A stretch of DNA of 64,000 nt from Streptomyces sp. NBC_01255. Lineage in GTDB: Bacteria > Actinomycetota > Actinomycetes > Streptomycetales > Streptomycetaceae. The position numbers and the translations under genes were made by a program. This document shows, piece by piece, positions 32,969 to 40,910 of the stretch. Numbering within the stretch: the stretch's first letter is position 1; each line of letters opens with the position of its first letter. Below the pieces are notes generated by a model. That model saw nothing but the letters and a program-made list of their open reading frames with translations, was not told the DNA's origin and made no database searches. The stretch is taken from positions 4,402,001-4,466,000 of the forward strand of contig NZ_CP108474.1 in NCBI RefSeq assembly GCF_036226445.1. Direction: 5' to 3'.

Positions 32969-33478
32969 TCACGCTACGTGGTGGAGATGTCGCTCCAGGG
33001 AATGGTCCACGGGCCGCTCCGTGGAGTGGTCCATGGAGTGCAGCTCGACGGGCCGGCCGGCCGGCCCGGCGGCGTCCCCGGCCGAGTAGTCGAGCTCGTG
33101 CACGGTCACGAACTGCGGTTCGATCCGCAGGTAGACCGGTTCGAAGGGCTCGTCGTCCACGGCCCGCGGCTCGGGCCCGAACGCCGCGAGCTGCTCCTCG
33201 GTCGGCTCGACGATCTCCGCCGTGCCCGTGAACTGCACGGACCAGATCCTCTCGGCCCCGGTGTTGAAGTTGTCCGCGCCGTACGCGACGACGCTGCCAT
33301 GGCAGGCCCGGTGGTAGCCGAGCCCTCTGTGCATCCGGATCAGGACGCGTCCGTCGGTCACGATGTGCCGGGCGGGCGCGACGAACGGCATCGCCCGCAT
33401 GCTCGTCGCCACCCGGCCGTACGACACTCGGCCGAGCAATTCGATGGCGCGGATCTCCTCGGTGGACATGGCTTCCAC
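32969..33478 (-). CDS. Pyridoxamine 5'-phosphate oxidase family protein
   Basis: A 169-aa split-barrel flavin-binding protein of the PPOX superfamily. Typical segments are IRAIELLGRVSYGRVATSMRAMPFVAPARHIVTDGRVLIRMHRG, YGADNFNTGAERIWSVQFTGTAEIV and the following acidic loop; the last 40 residues are a His-rich tail. Such proteins bind FMN, F420 or heme. ATG codons at 33478 and 33469 are both possible. A DevR/DosR-type box lies 48 nt upstream, and the DevR-like regulator gene is just beyond it. Confidence 0.88.
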   Translation of the reverse strand: MEAMSTEEIRAIELLGRVSYGRVATSMRAMPFVAPARHIVTDGRVLIRMHRGLGYHRACHGSVVAYGADNFNTGAERIWSVQFTGTAEIVEPTEEQLAAFGPEPRAVDDEPFEPVYLRIEPQFVTVHELDYSAGDAAGPAGRPVELHSMDHSTERPVDHSLERHLHHVA

Positions 33479-33526
33479 TCTCCGCCACCGGCAGCGTGTC
33501 GGAAAAGGGGCCCCTGCCCCGCCTTC

Positions 33527-33546
33527 ACGGGGACGTAGGTCCCGAA
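33527..33546. promoter_or_regulatory. DevR/DosR-type box upstream of the PPOX gene
   Basis: ACGGGGACGTAGGTCCCGAA matches 16 of 20 positions of the recalled DosR box (TTSGGGACTWWAGTCCCSAA), including both GGGAC and GTCCC half sites. It lies between the PPOX gene and the response-regulator gene. Confidence 0.65.
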
Positions 33547-33613
33547 TCCGGGCCGTCGGCCCCGGGCTGCTCCGTACGGGTGACGCACGGGCGGGACCGG
33601 GGCCGCGCGGGCC

Positions 33614-34273
33614 TCAGTGGCGCTCGGCCTGGAGCCGTGCCACGTACGCCGCGGCCTGCGAACGCCGCTCCATGCCCAGCTTCGACAGCAGGCTGGAGAC
33701 GTAGTTCTTGATGGTCTTCTCCGCAAGATGGAGCCGCTCGCCGATGACCCGGTTCGTCAGGCCCTCGCCGATCAGGTCCAGGATCTTGCGCTCCTGGTCG
33801 GTCAGGTTGGCGAGCTTGTCGTCGCCCTTCGGGTTGTTGCCGTCGCGCAGCCGCTCCAGGACGCGGGCGGTCGCCACCGGGTCGAGCAGCGACTTGCCGG
33901 CCGCCACGTCCCGCACGGCGTTCAGCAGCTCGTTGCCCCGGATGGCCTTGAGGACGTATCCCGAGGCCCCGGCCATGATCGCGTCGAACAGCGCCTCGTC
34001 ATCGGCGTACGAGGTGAGCATCAGGCATTTGATGCTCTCGTCCTGCGAACGGATCTCACGGCACACCTCCACCCCGCTGCCGTCCGGCAGCCGGACATCG
34101 AGCACGGCGACGTCGGGGCGGGTCGCGGGGATCCTGACCAGCGCGTCTGCCGCCGTCCCGGCCTCGCCGACCACCTCGATGTCGTCTTCCACGGAGAGCA
34201 GCTCGTGGACGCCGCGCCGGACGACTTCGTGGTCGTCCAGCAGAAATACCCTGATTTTTCCTTCTTCGCGCAC
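33614..34273 (-). CDS. DevR/NarL-type response regulator (orphan)
   Basis: A 219-aa two-component regulator. The receiver domain is at residues 6-122, with acidic DD at 13-14, phospho-acceptor Asp in VAVLDVRLPDGSG, LMLTSYADDEALF, and the conserved Lys in GYVLKAIRG. The C-terminal LuxR helix-turn-helix (LTDQERKILDLIGEGLTNRVIGERLHLAEKTIKNYVSSLLSKLGMERRSQAAAYV) has the ERRSQAA end of DevR/DosR. No histidine kinase gene is nearby. The start is a GTG at 34273. It probably controls the adjacent PPOX operon. Confidence 0.92.
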   Translation of the reverse strand: MREEGKIRVFLLDDHEVVRRGVHELLSVEDDIEVVGEAGTAADALVRIPATRPDVAVLDVRLPDGSGVEVCREIRSQDESIKCLMLTSYADDEALFDAIMAGASGYVLKAIRGNELLNAVRDVAAGKSLLDPVATARVLERLRDGNNPKGDDKLANLTDQERKILDLIGEGLTNRVIGERLHLAEKTIKNYVSSLLSKLGMERRSQAAAYVARLQAERH

Positions 34274-34612
34274 CCAGTCAGTCTCACATATTGGCTCTTC
34301 CCGCGCCCGGGGTGCGCGGGATACCGTGCCGCTTGTTCCGACGACGGCGTCGAGCCGTTGTCCATGCGCTGACCAGGGCGGAGTCCCCCTTTTCTCGATT
34401 TACTTGGAAATCCAAGCAAAATCGCAGGTCAAGTGGGGTTTCGCGGGAATGGCGCACTATGGGTAACGTGCCTATGACGGCGCTCACCGGGACACCTGTC
34501 ACGCCCGACCCCGGCCGCGTCGCACCCACCCCGTGCGAAGGGTACGGAGAAGGCGGAGCCGCACTGGCCTGCCCGGCGAACCCGGGGGCCGGACCGACGG
34601 AGGAGCACGCAC
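34274..34612. other. Intergenic region upstream of the bkd1-like operon
   Basis: 339 bp without a supported gene. It holds a perfect palindrome CTTGGA-AA-TCCAAG (34403-34416) in a locally AT-rich stretch, a candidate operator. The Shine-Dalgarno GGAGGAG at 34599-34605 serves the E1alpha GTG. A short frame from the ATG at 34459 runs into the coding region in another frame and is not supported. Confidence 0.55.
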
Positions 34613-35806
34613 GTGACCGTGGAGAGCACTGCAGCGCGCAAGACGACGCGACGCAGCAGCGGCACCAAGCGCACCGCAAGCGCGAGCACGAGCACCACCA
34701 AGAAGACGAGCACGCGCGCCGAGGCGGTAGCGACGGAGCCCGAGCTCGTCCAGCTGCTGACGCCCGAGGGAGAGCGCGTCCAGCACCCCGACTACGACAT
34801 CGACTTGAGCGCCGAGGAGCTGCGCGGTCTCTACCGCGACATGGTCCTCACCCGTCGCTTCGATGCCGAGGCCACGTCCCTCCAGCGCCAGGGCGAACTG
34901 GGCCTGTGGGCCTCCCTGCTCGGCCAGGAGGCCGCGCAGATCGGCTCCGGCCGCGCCCTGCGGGACGACGACTACGTCTTCCCGACCTACCGCGAGCACG
35001 GCGTCGCCTGGGTCCGTGGGGTCGACCCCACGAACCTGCTGGGAATGTTCCGTGGCGTGAACCACGGCGGCTGGGATCCCAGCACCAACAATTTCCACCT
35101 GTACACGATCGTCCTCGGCTCGCAGACCCTGCACGCCACGGGCTATGCCATGGGTATCGCCAAGGACGGCGCGGATTCCGCCGTGCTCGCGTACTTCGGC
35201 GACGGCGCCTCGAGCCAGGGCGACGTCAACGAGTCGTTCGTCTTTTCCGCGGTCTATAACGCCCCGGTCGTGTTCTTCTGCCAGAACAACCAGTGGGCCA
35301 TTTCCGAGCCCACCGAGAAGCAGACCCGCGTCCCGCTCTACCAGCGCGCCGCCGGCTTCGGCTTCCCCGGCGTCCGCGTCGACGGCAACGACGTCCTCGC
35401 GTGCCTGGCCGTGACCCGCTGGGCGCTCGAGCGTGCCCGCAACGGCGAGGGCCCGACGCTCATCGAGGCGTTCACCTACCGCATGGCCGCCCACACCACC
35501 TCCGACGACCCGACGAAGTACCGCCGGGACGAGGAGCGCGAGGCCTGGGAGGCGAAGGACCCGATCCAGCGCCTCAAGACGTACATGGAGAACGAGGGCC
35601 ACGCCGACGCGGCCTTCTTCGAGGAGCTGGAGGCGGAGAGCGAAGCCCTCGGCAAGCAGGTCCGCGAGGTCGTGCGCGCCATGCCCGTCCCGGAGCACAT
35701 GGCGATCTTCGACAACGTGTACGCGGACGGGCACGCGCTCGTCGACGAGGAGCGCGCGGAGTTCGCCGCGTACCAGGCGTCCTTCGCGAACGGAGAGGCC
35801 GAGTAA
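34613..35806 (+). CDS. bkdA1: 2-oxoacid dehydrogenase E1 alpha subunit (bkd1-like)
   Basis: A 397-aa ThDP-dependent E1 alpha. The ThDP motif runs from FGDGASSQGDVNESFVFSAVYNAP to FCQNNQWAIS. Also seen are RRFDAEATSLQRQGELGLWASLLGQEAAQ and TYRMAAHTTSDDPTKYR. A 45-residue Ser/Thr/Lys-rich N-terminal extension precedes the fold. The GTG start follows GGAGGAG by 7 nt. In streptomycetes one such complex makes branched acyl-CoA primers for fatty acids and polyketides from valine, leucine and isoleucine (family knowledge); this better conserved copy is the stronger candidate. The stop is 2 nt before the E1beta ATG. Confidence 0.92.
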   Translation: MTVESTAARKTTRRSSGTKRTASASTSTTKKTSTRAEAVATEPELVQLLTPEGERVQHPDYDIDLSAEELRGLYRDMVLTRRFDAEATSLQRQGELGLWASLLGQEAAQIGSGRALRDDDYVFPTYREHGVAWVRGVDPTNLLGMFRGVNHGGWDPSTNNFHLYTIVLGSQTLHATGYAMGIAKDGADSAVLAYFGDGASSQGDVNESFVFSAVYNAPVVFFCQNNQWAISEPTEKQTRVPLYQRAAGFGFPGVRVDGNDVLACLAVTRWALERARNGEGPTLIEAFTYRMAAHTTSDDPTKYRRDEEREAWEAKDPIQRLKTYMENEGHADAAFFEELEAESEALGKQVREVVRAMPVPEHMAIFDNVYADGHALVDEERAEFAAYQASFANGEAE

Positions 35807-35808
35807 TC

Positions 35809-36789
35809 ATGGCTGTTCAGAAGCTTCCCCTCGCGAAGGCGCTCAACGAGTCGCTGCGCAAGGCCCTGGAGACCGATCCCAAGGTCCTCATCATGGGCCT
35901 GGACGTCGGCAAGCTCGGCGGTGTCTTCCGGATCACCGAAGGTCTGCAGAAGGACTTCGGCGAGGACCGTGTCATCGACACCCCGCTCGCCGAGTCCGGC
36001 ATCGTCGGCACCGCGATCGGCCTCGCGCTGCGCGGCTACCGGCCGGTAGTGGAGATCCAGTTCGACGGTTTCGTCTTCCCGGCGTACGACCAGATCGTCA
36101 CCCAGCTGGCGAAGATCCGGGCCCGTTCGCTCGGCACCGTGAAGATGCCGGTCGTCATCCGCATCCCGTACGGCGGCGGCATCGGCGCCGTCGAGCACCA
36201 CTCCGAGTCCCCCGAGTCGCTCTTCGCGCACGTCGCGGGCCTCAAGGTCGTCACCCCGGCGAACTCCTCCGACGCCTACTGGATGCTCCAGCAGGCGATC
36301 CAGAGCGACGACCCGGTCATCTTCTTCGAGCCCAAGCGCCGCTACTGGGACAAGGGCGAGGTCGACACCGAGGCCATCCCCGGCGAGCTGCACAAGGCCC
36401 GGGTCGCCCGCGAGGGCACGGACCTCACCCTGGTGGCCTACGGCCCGATGGTGAAGACCTGTCTGGAGGTGGCCGAGGCCGCCGCCGAGGAGGGCAAGTC
36501 GATCGAGGTCGTGGACCTCCGCTCGATCTCCCCGATCGACTTCGACACCATTCAGGCCTCGGTCGAGAAGACCCGCCGCCTGGTCGTCGTCCACGAGGCG
36601 CCGGTGTTCTTCGGCTCCGGCGCCGAGATCGCCGCTCGGATCACCGAGCGCTGCTTCTACCACCTGGAGGCCCCCGTCCTGCGGGTCGGCGGCTACCACG
36701 CGCCGTACCCGCCGGCGCGCCTGGAGGAGGAGTACCTGCCGGGCCTGGACCGCGTGCTCGACGCCGTCGACCGCTCGCTGGCGTACTGA
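35809..36789 (+). CDS. bkdB1: 2-oxoacid dehydrogenase E1 beta subunit (bkd1-like)
   Basis: A 326-aa E1 beta with GLDVGKLGGVFRITEGLQKDFGEDRVIDTPLAESGIVG, RIPYGGGIGAVEHHSESPESLFAHVAGLKV and the C-terminal transketolase domain (VAYGPMVKTCLEVAE, VDLRSISPIDFDTI, VVVHEAPVFFGSGAEIAA). It lacks the N-terminal leader of the bkd2-like E1beta. The ATG starts 2 nt after the E1alpha stop and the E2 gene starts 10 nt after its stop. Confidence 0.94.
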   Translation: MAVQKLPLAKALNESLRKALETDPKVLIMGLDVGKLGGVFRITEGLQKDFGEDRVIDTPLAESGIVGTAIGLALRGYRPVVEIQFDGFVFPAYDQIVTQLAKIRARSLGTVKMPVVIRIPYGGGIGAVEHHSESPESLFAHVAGLKVVTPANSSDAYWMLQQAIQSDDPVIFFEPKRRYWDKGEVDTEAIPGELHKARVAREGTDLTLVAYGPMVKTCLEVAEAAAEEGKSIEVVDLRSISPIDFDTIQASVEKTRRLVVVHEAPVFFGSGAEIAARITERCFYHLEAPVLRVGGYHAPYPPARLEEEYLPGLDRVLDAVDRSLAY

Positions 36790-36799
36790 GGAGAGCACC

Positions 36800-38242
36800 G
36801 TGACGATCCGCGAATTCAAGATGCCCGATGTGGGCGAGGGCCTCACCGAGGCTGAGATCCTCAAGTGGTACGTCCAGGTCGGTGACACGGTCACCGACGG
36901 ACAGGTCGTGTGCGAGGTCGAGACGGCCAAGGCCGCCGTCGAGCTGCCGATCCCCTTCGACGGGACGGTGCACGAGCTGCGCTTCTCCGAGGGGACGACG
37001 GTCGACGTCGGCCAGGTCATCATCTCGGTGAACGTGGGCGGCGGAGACGCCCCCGCCGCCGAGGCGCCGGTGGCCGAGGCTGCCCCGGTGGTGGCGGCCC
37101 CCGCCGCCCCGGCGGCCGAGGACGACGAGCCCAAGGGCCGCCAGCCCGTCCTCGTCGGCTACGGCGTGGCCGCGAGCTCCACCAAGCGCCGCCCGCGCAA
37201 GGCACCGGCGGGCACCACCCCGGCGGCTGCGACGGCCGCTCCGGTCCTCGTCTCCGTACCGGAGCAGCTCAACGGGCACGGGCCGGTCGGCGACCGGCCG
37301 CTGGCCAAGCCGCCGGTCCGCAAGCTCGCCAAGGACCTCGGCGTCGATCTGGCGACGGTCACCCCGACCGGCCCGGACGGCATCATCACCCGCGAGGACG
37401 TCCACGCGGCGGCGGCTCCCGCTCCCGCGCCGGTCGTCGAGGCCCCGGCTCCCGTGGCCACTCCGGCTCAGGCCACGGCCCAGGCGCCGGCTCCGGCTCA
37501 GGCTCCGGTCTCCGTCGCGGCGGCCGAGGTGTCGTCGGAGGCGCGAGAGATCCGTGTCCCCATCAAGGGGGTGCGGAAGGCGACGGCGGCCGCGATGGTC
37601 GGCTCGGCGTTCACGGCGCCGCACGTCACGGAGTTCGTGACGTTCGACATCACGCGGACGATGAAGCTGGTCGAGGAGCTGAAGTCCGACAAGGACATGG
37701 CGGGCCTGCGGGTCAATCCGCTGCTCCTCATCGCGAAGGCCGTGCTCGTCGCGGTCAAGCGGAACCCGGACATCAACGCGGCCTGGGACGAGGCGGCGCA
37801 GGAGATCGTGCTCAAGCGGTACGTGAACCTGGGCATCGCCGCGGCCACCCCGCGCGGTCTGATCGTGCCGAACATCAAGGACGCGCACGCCCAGACCCTG
37901 CCCGAGCTGTCGAAGTCCCTGAGCGAGCTGGTCTCCACCGCTCGCGAGGGCAAGACGACTCCGGCGGCCATGCAGGGCGGCACCTTCACCATCACCAACG
38001 TCGGCGTCTTCGGCGTCGACACCGGTACGCCGATCCTGAACCCGGGCGAGGCCGCGATCCTCGCGGTCGGTGCGATCAAGCTCCAGCCGTGGGTCCACAA
38101 GGGCAAGGTGAAGCCGCGTCAGGTCACGACGCTCGCGCTCTCCTTCGATCACCGCCTCGTCGACGGCGAGCTCGGCTCGAAGTTCCTCGCGGACATCGCC
38201 GCGGTCCTGGAGCAGCCGAAGCGGCTCATCACCTGGGCCTGA
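36800..38242 (+). CDS. bkdC1: 2-oxoacid dehydrogenase E2 acyltransferase (bkd1-like)
   Basis: A 480-aa dihydrolipoamide acyltransferase with one lipoyl domain (1-80, lipoyl Lys in VETAKAAVE). An Ala/Pro linker follows, then the E1/E3-binding domain (KPPVRKLAKDLGVDLATVTPTGPDG, about 170-210), a second Ala/Pro/Gln linker, and the catalytic domain from about 250 with HxxxDG in SFDHRLVDG. The GTG start follows GAGGAG. Directly downstream are a perfect parS site and a 16-bp hairpin. No E3 gene is present. Confidence 0.94.
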   Translation: MTIREFKMPDVGEGLTEAEILKWYVQVGDTVTDGQVVCEVETAKAAVELPIPFDGTVHELRFSEGTTVDVGQVIISVNVGGGDAPAAEAPVAEAAPVVAAPAAPAAEDDEPKGRQPVLVGYGVAASSTKRRPRKAPAGTTPAAATAAPVLVSVPEQLNGHGPVGDRPLAKPPVRKLAKDLGVDLATVTPTGPDGIITREDVHAAAAPAPAPVVEAPAPVATPAQATAQAPAPAQAPVSVAAAEVSSEAREIRVPIKGVRKATAAAMVGSAFTAPHVTEFVTFDITRTMKLVEELKSDKDMAGLRVNPLLLIAKAVLVAVKRNPDINAAWDEAAQEIVLKRYVNLGIAAATPRGLIVPNIKDAHAQTLPELSKSLSELVSTAREGKTTPAAMQGGTFTITNVGVFGVDTGTPILNPGEAAILAVGAIKLQPWVHKGKVKPRQVTTLALSFDHRLVDGELGSKFLADIAAVLEQPKRLITWA

Positions 38243-38271
38243 TCTCCTCGACGCGGTAGGCGGGTTCGCCC

Positions 38272-38285
38272 GTTTCACGTGAAAC
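38272..38285. promoter_or_regulatory. parS centromere site 2
   Basis: A second perfect GTTTCACGTGAAAC, 30 nt after the E2 stop in intergenic DNA, 18.3 kb from site 1. It is the ParB-binding centromere element of Streptomyces (recalled consensus). Confidence 0.93.
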
Positions 38286-38296
38286 ATCCGGTGGAG

Positions 38297-38330
38297 ACAT
38301 CCGGTGGTGGCATCTGCCACCACCGGATGT
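38297..38330 (+). terminator. 16-bp hairpin after the bkd1-like operon
   Basis: ACATCCGGTGGTGGCA and TGCCACCACCGGATGT are perfectly complementary around a 2-nt centre, followed by TTGGG. The outer 11 nt of the left arm (ACATCCGGTGG) also occur just upstream at 38284-38294, overlapping the parS edge. Confidence 0.8.
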
Positions 38331-38343
38331 TTGGGTAGAGGGC

Positions 38344-38820
38344 ATGGATCTCCCTATCGAACCGCCGCACGGTGTCGGGCCCGTACGCCTGGGCATGACC
38401 TTCGACGAGGCGGCGGCCGCCGTGACGCCCTGGGGCGAGCCCCGGCTCCGTCCCCGGGCGCGGAGCGGCTCCCTCTCCGCGTCCTGCGCGGGCGTGGGTG
38501 TCGAGGTGCTCCTTGAGGAGGAGAACACCGTCACGGCCGTCGAGTTGTGGTGGCCGGGTGAGGGGAAGGAAACCCCCACGCGCGTGCTCCTCGACGGGCA
38601 GGACGTCTTCCGTGCGCCCGCTGACGCAGTCCTCGACCATCTCGCGGCTCAGGGCCGGCGCGTCCACGACGCCGACGGCGAGGACCCGTTCGTGGCCGGT
38701 CTGTCTCTCGGCTTCACGCGCCGTACCTCGCAGGAGGTGCCGCGCCGGCCCGACGGTCTCCCCACGTGCTTCACCTCCGTCCTGGTCGGCGGCGAGAGCT
38801 ACTACGACTTCCGGATCTAA
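38344..38820 (+). CDS. Hypothetical protein
   Basis: 158 aa, function not recognised. It is soluble, without signal peptide or membrane helix. It starts MDLPIEPPHGVGPVRLGMTFDEAAAAV, a phrase seen in small actinobacterial proteins predicted to adopt alpha/beta folds. The rest alternates short strands (VGVEVLLEEENTVTAVELWWPG) and one helix, ending SVLVGGESYYDFRI. It is flanked by hairpins on both sides, so it is a single-gene unit. It could be an immunity- or adaptor-type protein, but nothing in the neighbours shows this. Confidence 0.7.
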   Translation: MDLPIEPPHGVGPVRLGMTFDEAAAAVTPWGEPRLRPRARSGSLSASCAGVGVEVLLEEENTVTAVELWWPGEGKETPTRVLLDGQDVFRAPADAVLDHLAAQGRRVHDADGEDPFVAGLSLGFTRRTSQEVPRRPDGLPTCFTSVLVGGESYYDFRI

Positions 38821-38823
38821 GGG

Positions 38824-38850
38824 GCCGCCGTCCGCATCTTGGACGGCGGC
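38824..38850 (+). terminator. Intrinsic terminator after the hypothetical gene
   Basis: A 10-bp perfect stem GCCGCCGTCC / GGACGGCGGC with a 7-nt loop, followed by TCCTGTTG, 4 nt after the stop codon. Confidence 0.85.
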
Positions 38851-38885
38851 TCCTGTTGCACCTCTGTTGTATCTAAGCTGTACGC

Positions 38886-39527
38886 ATGGCATCCGCACCC
38901 CCAGCCGCAGACCGCGTCTACATGCACGTCAAGCAGGCGGTGCTCGACCGTCGTTACGAGGGCGGCACCCTGCTCACCGAGGGGGAGCTCGCGCTGGCGG
39001 TGGGGGTGTCGCGGACCCCCGTCCGCGAGGCCCTGCTCAAGCTGGAGATGGAAGGGCTGCTCAAGCTCTACCCGAAGAAGGGCGCCCTCGTCCTGGCCGT
39101 CTCCGCGCAGGAGATCGCCGACGTCGTCGAGACCCGGCTGCTCGTCGAGGAGTTCGCGGTCCGCCGGGCCGTGCCCGCGCCGGCCGCGCTGATCGAGCGG
39201 CTCGAAGAGCTCCTGGAGGAGCAGAAGCAGCGCGCCGAGGCCGGGGACCTCGCCGAGGTCGCGATCACCGACCGCTGCTTCCACGCCGAGATCGTCCGGC
39301 ACGCCGGCAACCAGATCCTCGCCCGTCTCTACGACCAGCTCCGCGACCGTCAGCTCCGCATGGGTGTCGCCGTGATGCAGTCCCAGCCCGACCGGATCGC
39401 CAAGAACATCGCCGAGCACGCCGAGATCCTCGACCGGATCCGCGCGGGTGACGTGGAGGGCGCGGCCCACTGCGTCCGCCAGCACCTCACCTGGGTCAAG
39501 GTCCTGGTCCGGGGTGAGGACCGGTGA
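38886..39527 (+). CDS. GntR-family regulator, FCD (FadR) type
   Basis: 213 aa. The winged helix is at residues 10-75 (LLTEGELALAVGVSRTPVREALLKLEMEGLLKLYPKKGALV). The FCD ligand domain from about 85 carries metal-binding candidates in ITDRCFHAEIVRHAGN and AEHAEILDRI plus the C-terminal HCVRQHL. FCD regulators usually bind an organic acid with a metal ion. The stop overlaps the start of the MFS gene (GTGA), so the transported compound is probably also its ligand. Confidence 0.92.
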   Translation: MASAPPAADRVYMHVKQAVLDRRYEGGTLLTEGELALAVGVSRTPVREALLKLEMEGLLKLYPKKGALVLAVSAQEIADVVETRLLVEEFAVRRAVPAPAALIERLEELLEEQKQRAEAGDLAEVAITDRCFHAEIVRHAGNQILARLYDQLRDRQLRMGVAVMQSQPDRIAKNIAEHAEILDRIRAGDVEGAAHCVRQHLTWVKVLVRGEDR

Positions 39528-40903
39528 ACCCCGACAAGGGGAAGGGACGGGCCCGCCGCGGCCGGAACAAGAACGGGAACAAGAACGGGAAGAACCGGAA
39601 CGCGTACGGCTCCGCCGTCACCCTCCCCGGCGACCCGCCCGGCGGCCGCCGGGCCGCCCTCGTCTGGGGCGTCGGCGTCGCCGTCTACTTCGTCGCCATC
39701 ATCTTCCGCACGTCCCTGGGCGTCGCCGGACTCGACGCCGCCGACCGCTTCGACGTCAACGCCTCCGCGCTCTCCACCTTCTCCATACTCCAGCTGCTCG
39801 TCTACGCGGGCATGCAGATACCCGTCGGGCTCATGGTCGACCGGCTCGGCACCAAGAAGGTCCTGACCCTCGGAGTCCTGCTCTTCACCCTCGGCCAGCT
39901 GGGCTTCGCGCTCTCGCCCACCTACGGCACGGCGCTCGCCTCCCGCGCGCTTCTCGGCTGCGGCGACGCCATGACCTTCATCAGCGTCCTGCGGCTCGGC
40001 AGCCGCTGGTTCCCCGCCCGGCGCGGCCCGCTCATCGGCCAGGTCGCCGCTCTCTTCGGCATGGCCGGCAACCTCGTCTCGACCATCTTCATCGCCCGCG
40101 CCCTGCACGGCCTCGGCTGGACGACCACCTTCGTCGGCAGCTCGCTCGCGGGCGTCCTCGTCCTCGTCCTGCTGCTGATCTTCCTCAAGGACCACCCCGA
40201 GGGGTACGAGCCCGAGCCTGTCCGGCACGCGGGCGCCGCGTTCGTCCGCCGCCAGATCGCCGAGTCGTGGCGGGAGCCCGGCACCCGGCTCGGCATGTGG
40301 GTCCACTTCACGACCCAGTTCCCGGCCATGGTGTTCCTGTTGCTGTGGGGGCTGCCGTACCTCGTCGAGGCGCAGGGGCTGTCCCGTGGCACGGCGGGCG
40401 AGCTGCTGACCCTGGTCGTGCTCTCGAACATGGTCGTCGGCCTCGCGTACGGGCAGATCATCGCCCGCCACCACAACGCCCGTGTCCCGCTCGCCCTCAG
40501 TACGGTCGCGGCCACCGCGCTGCTGTGGGGGGCCACCCTCGCGTACCCCGGCGACCACGCCCCGATGTGGCTGCTGATCACCCTCTGCCTGGTCCTCGGG
40601 TCCTGCGGACCGGCCTCGATGATCGGCTTCGACTTCGCGCGCCCGGCCAATCCGCCGGAGCGTCAGGGCACCGCCTCGGGCATCGTCAACATGGGTGGTT
40701 TCGTCGCCTCGATGACGACGCTGCTCGCCGTCGGCGTGCTGCTCGACGCGACCGGTGGCGATTACCGGATCGCGTTCTCGTCCGTCTTCGTCCTGGAGGC
40801 GTTCGGCGTCGTGCAGATCCTGCGCCTCAAGGCCCGCACCCACCGCAGGGAGCGGGAGCGGCTCGTCGCCAGCCGTGTGGAGGCCGTGCACGTACCGGCG
40901 TGA
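39524..40903 (+). CDS. MFS transporter
   Basis: A 459-aa major facilitator protein with about 12 membrane helices from residue 45. The loop-2 motif is GLMVDRLGTKKV, and there is a second-half counterpart region. The first 30 residues are very basic with repeated KNGNK units from a 12-bp repeat. Substrate unknown; the class (AADRFDVNASALSTFSILQLLVYAGMQIPVG) fits anion or organic-acid importers. It is co-transcribed with the GntR regulator through a GTGA overlap, which suggests substrate-induced expression. Confidence 0.9.
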   Translation: MNPDKGKGRARRGRNKNGNKNGKNRNAYGSAVTLPGDPPGGRRAALVWGVGVAVYFVAIIFRTSLGVAGLDAADRFDVNASALSTFSILQLLVYAGMQIPVGLMVDRLGTKKVLTLGVLLFTLGQLGFALSPTYGTALASRALLGCGDAMTFISVLRLGSRWFPARRGPLIGQVAALFGMAGNLVSTIFIARALHGLGWTTTFVGSSLAGVLVLVLLLIFLKDHPEGYEPEPVRHAGAAFVRRQIAESWREPGTRLGMWVHFTTQFPAMVFLLLWGLPYLVEAQGLSRGTAGELLTLVVLSNMVVGLAYGQIIARHHNARVPLALSTVAATALLWGATLAYPGDHAPMWLLITLCLVLGSCGPASMIGFDFARPANPPERQGTASGIVNMGGFVASMTTLLAVGVLLDATGGDYRIAFSSVFVLEAFGVVQILRLKARTHRRERERLVASRVEAVHVPA

Positions 40904-40910
40904 AGCCGTT

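Noticed and set aside
34459..34612. Short frame before the bkd1-like E1alpha as a leader peptide
   Set aside because: It runs into the E1alpha coding region in another frame to 35259 without a stop, and has no ribosome site or amino-acid bias.
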